Shown here: positions 5,884 to 6,726 of the stretch, one piece after another
Numbering within the stretch: position 1 is the stretch's first letter
Layout: each line of letters begins with the position of its first letter
Assembly (NCBI GenBank): GCA_015655225.1
Contig: JAATFK010000550.1
Span: 1 to 6,726 of the forward strand
Reading direction: 5' to 3'
Origin: Solirubrobacterales bacterium
GTDB taxonomy: Bacteria > Actinomycetota > Thermoleophilia > Solirubrobacterales > Solirubrobacteraceae
Length of the DNA: 6,726 bases
Made by a program: the position numbers and the translations under genes
The notes under the pieces: model-generated
What the model saw: the letters and a program-made list of their open reading frames with translations, nothing else
Database searches by the model: none
What the model was told of the DNA's origin: nothing

Positions 5884-6726
5884 GTGACGTACATCGTCGG
5901 GATCGACGTCGGCGGCACGTTCACCGACTTCGTGCTCGTGGACGAGCGCGACTTCTCCTACCGCGCGCACAAGTCGCCGAGCACGCCGGCCGACCCCTCG
6001 CAGGGACTCCTCCAGGGGCTGCGCGAGCTGGCCGAGCTGCTGGGGCTGGAGCTGGCCGCGTTCCTGCGCGAGCTGACGCTGATCGTCCACGGCACGACCG
6101 TCACGACAAACGCGGTGCTGACGGGGCGCGGCGCGGAGACCGGCCTGATCACGACCGAGGGCTTCCGCGACGTGCTGGAGATGCGCCGTGGCGTCCGCAG
6201 CCGCGAGCACCTCTACGACAACCGCTACGTCGCGCCCGCGCCGCTGGTCCAGCGCCGCCGCCGGCTGCCGGTGCGCGAGCGCGTGGACGCGGCCGGGGCG
6301 GTCCGGGCCGAGTTGGACGAGGAGGGACTGGAGGCGGCGGTCCGGATGCTCGTGGAGGACGGCGTCGAGGCCCTTGCCGTCTGCTTCATGCACGCCTACG
6401 CGAACGACGACCACGAGCGCCGCGCGAAGGCGATCGTGCAGCGGCTCGCGCCGGAGCTGTTCCTCTCGATCTCCTCCGAGGTGCTGCCGCAGGTGCGGCT
6501 CACGAACCGCGTCTCGACGACCGTCATGAACTCCTACGTCGGCCCCGTCCTGCGCACCTACGTCGAGCGGCTCGTGACCGGCCTCGACGAGCTGGGCTTC
6601 CCCGGCGTCCTGCTCGTGATGCAGTCCAACGGCGGCGTCGCGACGCCCGAGCTGGTCAGCCGCCTGCCCGCGACGACGGTCCTCTCGGGACCGGCCGGCG
6701 GGCCCGTCGCGGGGCTCGCGCACGCC
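5884..6726 (+). CDS. Hydantoinase/oxoprolinase family protein, subunit A (HyuA/OplA-like), N-terminal part
   Basis: 281 codons from GTG 5884, open to the right edge; full-length members are about 650-700 aa, so less than half is present. The family uses ATP to hydrolyse or carboxylate small cyclic amides or ketones (N-methylhydantoin, 5-oxoproline, caprolactam, acetone, acetophenone), usually with a B subunit encoded next door. Visible: ATP phosphate loop GIDVGGTFTDFV (6-17); HGTTVTTNAVLTGRGAETGL (about 69-88) followed by GFRDVLEMRRG, a hallmark of the hydantoinase A N-terminal domain; CFMHAYAND; and VMQSNGGV with LSGPAGGPVAG near the edge, the start of the second actin-like domain. Start choice: the N-terminus matches the family exactly, and an in-frame TAA at 5848-5850 bars a long extension. 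It is divergent from the GntR gene. A subunit B gene is expected just beyond the window. Which family member this is cannot be told. Confidence 0.92.
   Translation, partial: MTYIVGIDVGGTFTDFVLVDERDFSYRAHKSPSTPADPSQGLLQGLRELAELLGLELAAFLRELTLIVHGTTVTTNAVLTGRGAETGLITTEGFRDVLEMRRGVRSREHLYDNRYVAPAPLVQRRRRLPVRERVDAAGAVRAELDEEGLEAAVRMLVEDGVEALAVCFMHAYANDDHERRAKAIVQRLAPELFLSISSEVLPQVRLTNRVSTTVMNSYVGPVLRTYVERLVTGLDELGFPGVLLVMQSNGGVATPELVSRLPATTVLSGPAGGPVAGLAHA

Noticed and set aside
5036..5887. Plus-strand open frame across the regulator gene
   Set aside because: It is a shadow of the minus-strand GntR gene, rich in Arg/Gly/Val with no domain.
5524..6723. Long minus-strand open frame opposite the hydantoinase fragment
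   Set aside because: It has a biased Arg/Ala composition and no motifs. It also overlaps the regulator gene in another frame, while the plus strand encodes recognisable HyuA signatures.

Overview
The window is a very GC-rich stretch with strong G/C at third codon positions, GTG as well as ATG starts, and purine-rich Shine-Dalgarno sites of the GAGGAGG type. This fits a high-GC actinobacterium. A soil Thermoleophilia/Solirubrobacterales-like genome is my best guess, but it is inference. I see no mobile element, CRISPR array, tRNA or rRNA. It reads as a catabolic locus cut at both ends.

Layout: (1) 1-830, the C-terminal part of a ribose/sugar-type ABC ATPase (RbsA/MglA-like) whose reading frame is broken next to a perfect 23-bp inverted repeat; (2) 853-1959, the cognate RbsC-type permease; (3) 2088-3170, a lipoprotein substrate-binding protein, followed by a large two-tier hairpin at 3181-3248; (4) 3275-4144, an alpha/beta hydrolase; (5) a short AT-rich promoter-like patch at 4141-4199, then 4200-5087, a beta-hydroxyacid dehydrogenase (3-hydroxyisobutyrate dehydrogenase/tartronate semialdehyde reductase family); (6) 5114-5836 on the minus strand, a FadR-type GntR regulator, convergent with the dehydrogenase; (7) 5884 to the right edge, divergent from the regulator, the N-terminal 281 codons of a hydantoinase/oxoprolinase A (HyuA/OplA-like) subunit.

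Taken together, the locus looks like an inducible import-and-degrade system. A periplasmic-binding-protein importer brings in a small molecule, ATP-dependent ring or amide chemistry (the hydantoinase-type enzyme) and the hydrolase open it, and the dehydrogenase oxidises or reduces a short hydroxyacid/semialdehyde product. The GntR/FCD protein probably senses an acid intermediate. The real substrate cannot be read from this sequence.

The most striking signal is codon-level. In the binding-protein gene 19 of 22 arginine codons are AGA, while every neighbouring gene uses CGC/CGG almost exclusively and all other codon families of the same gene look native. The second is the hairpin-forming repeat sitting exactly at the frame break of the ATPase gene.
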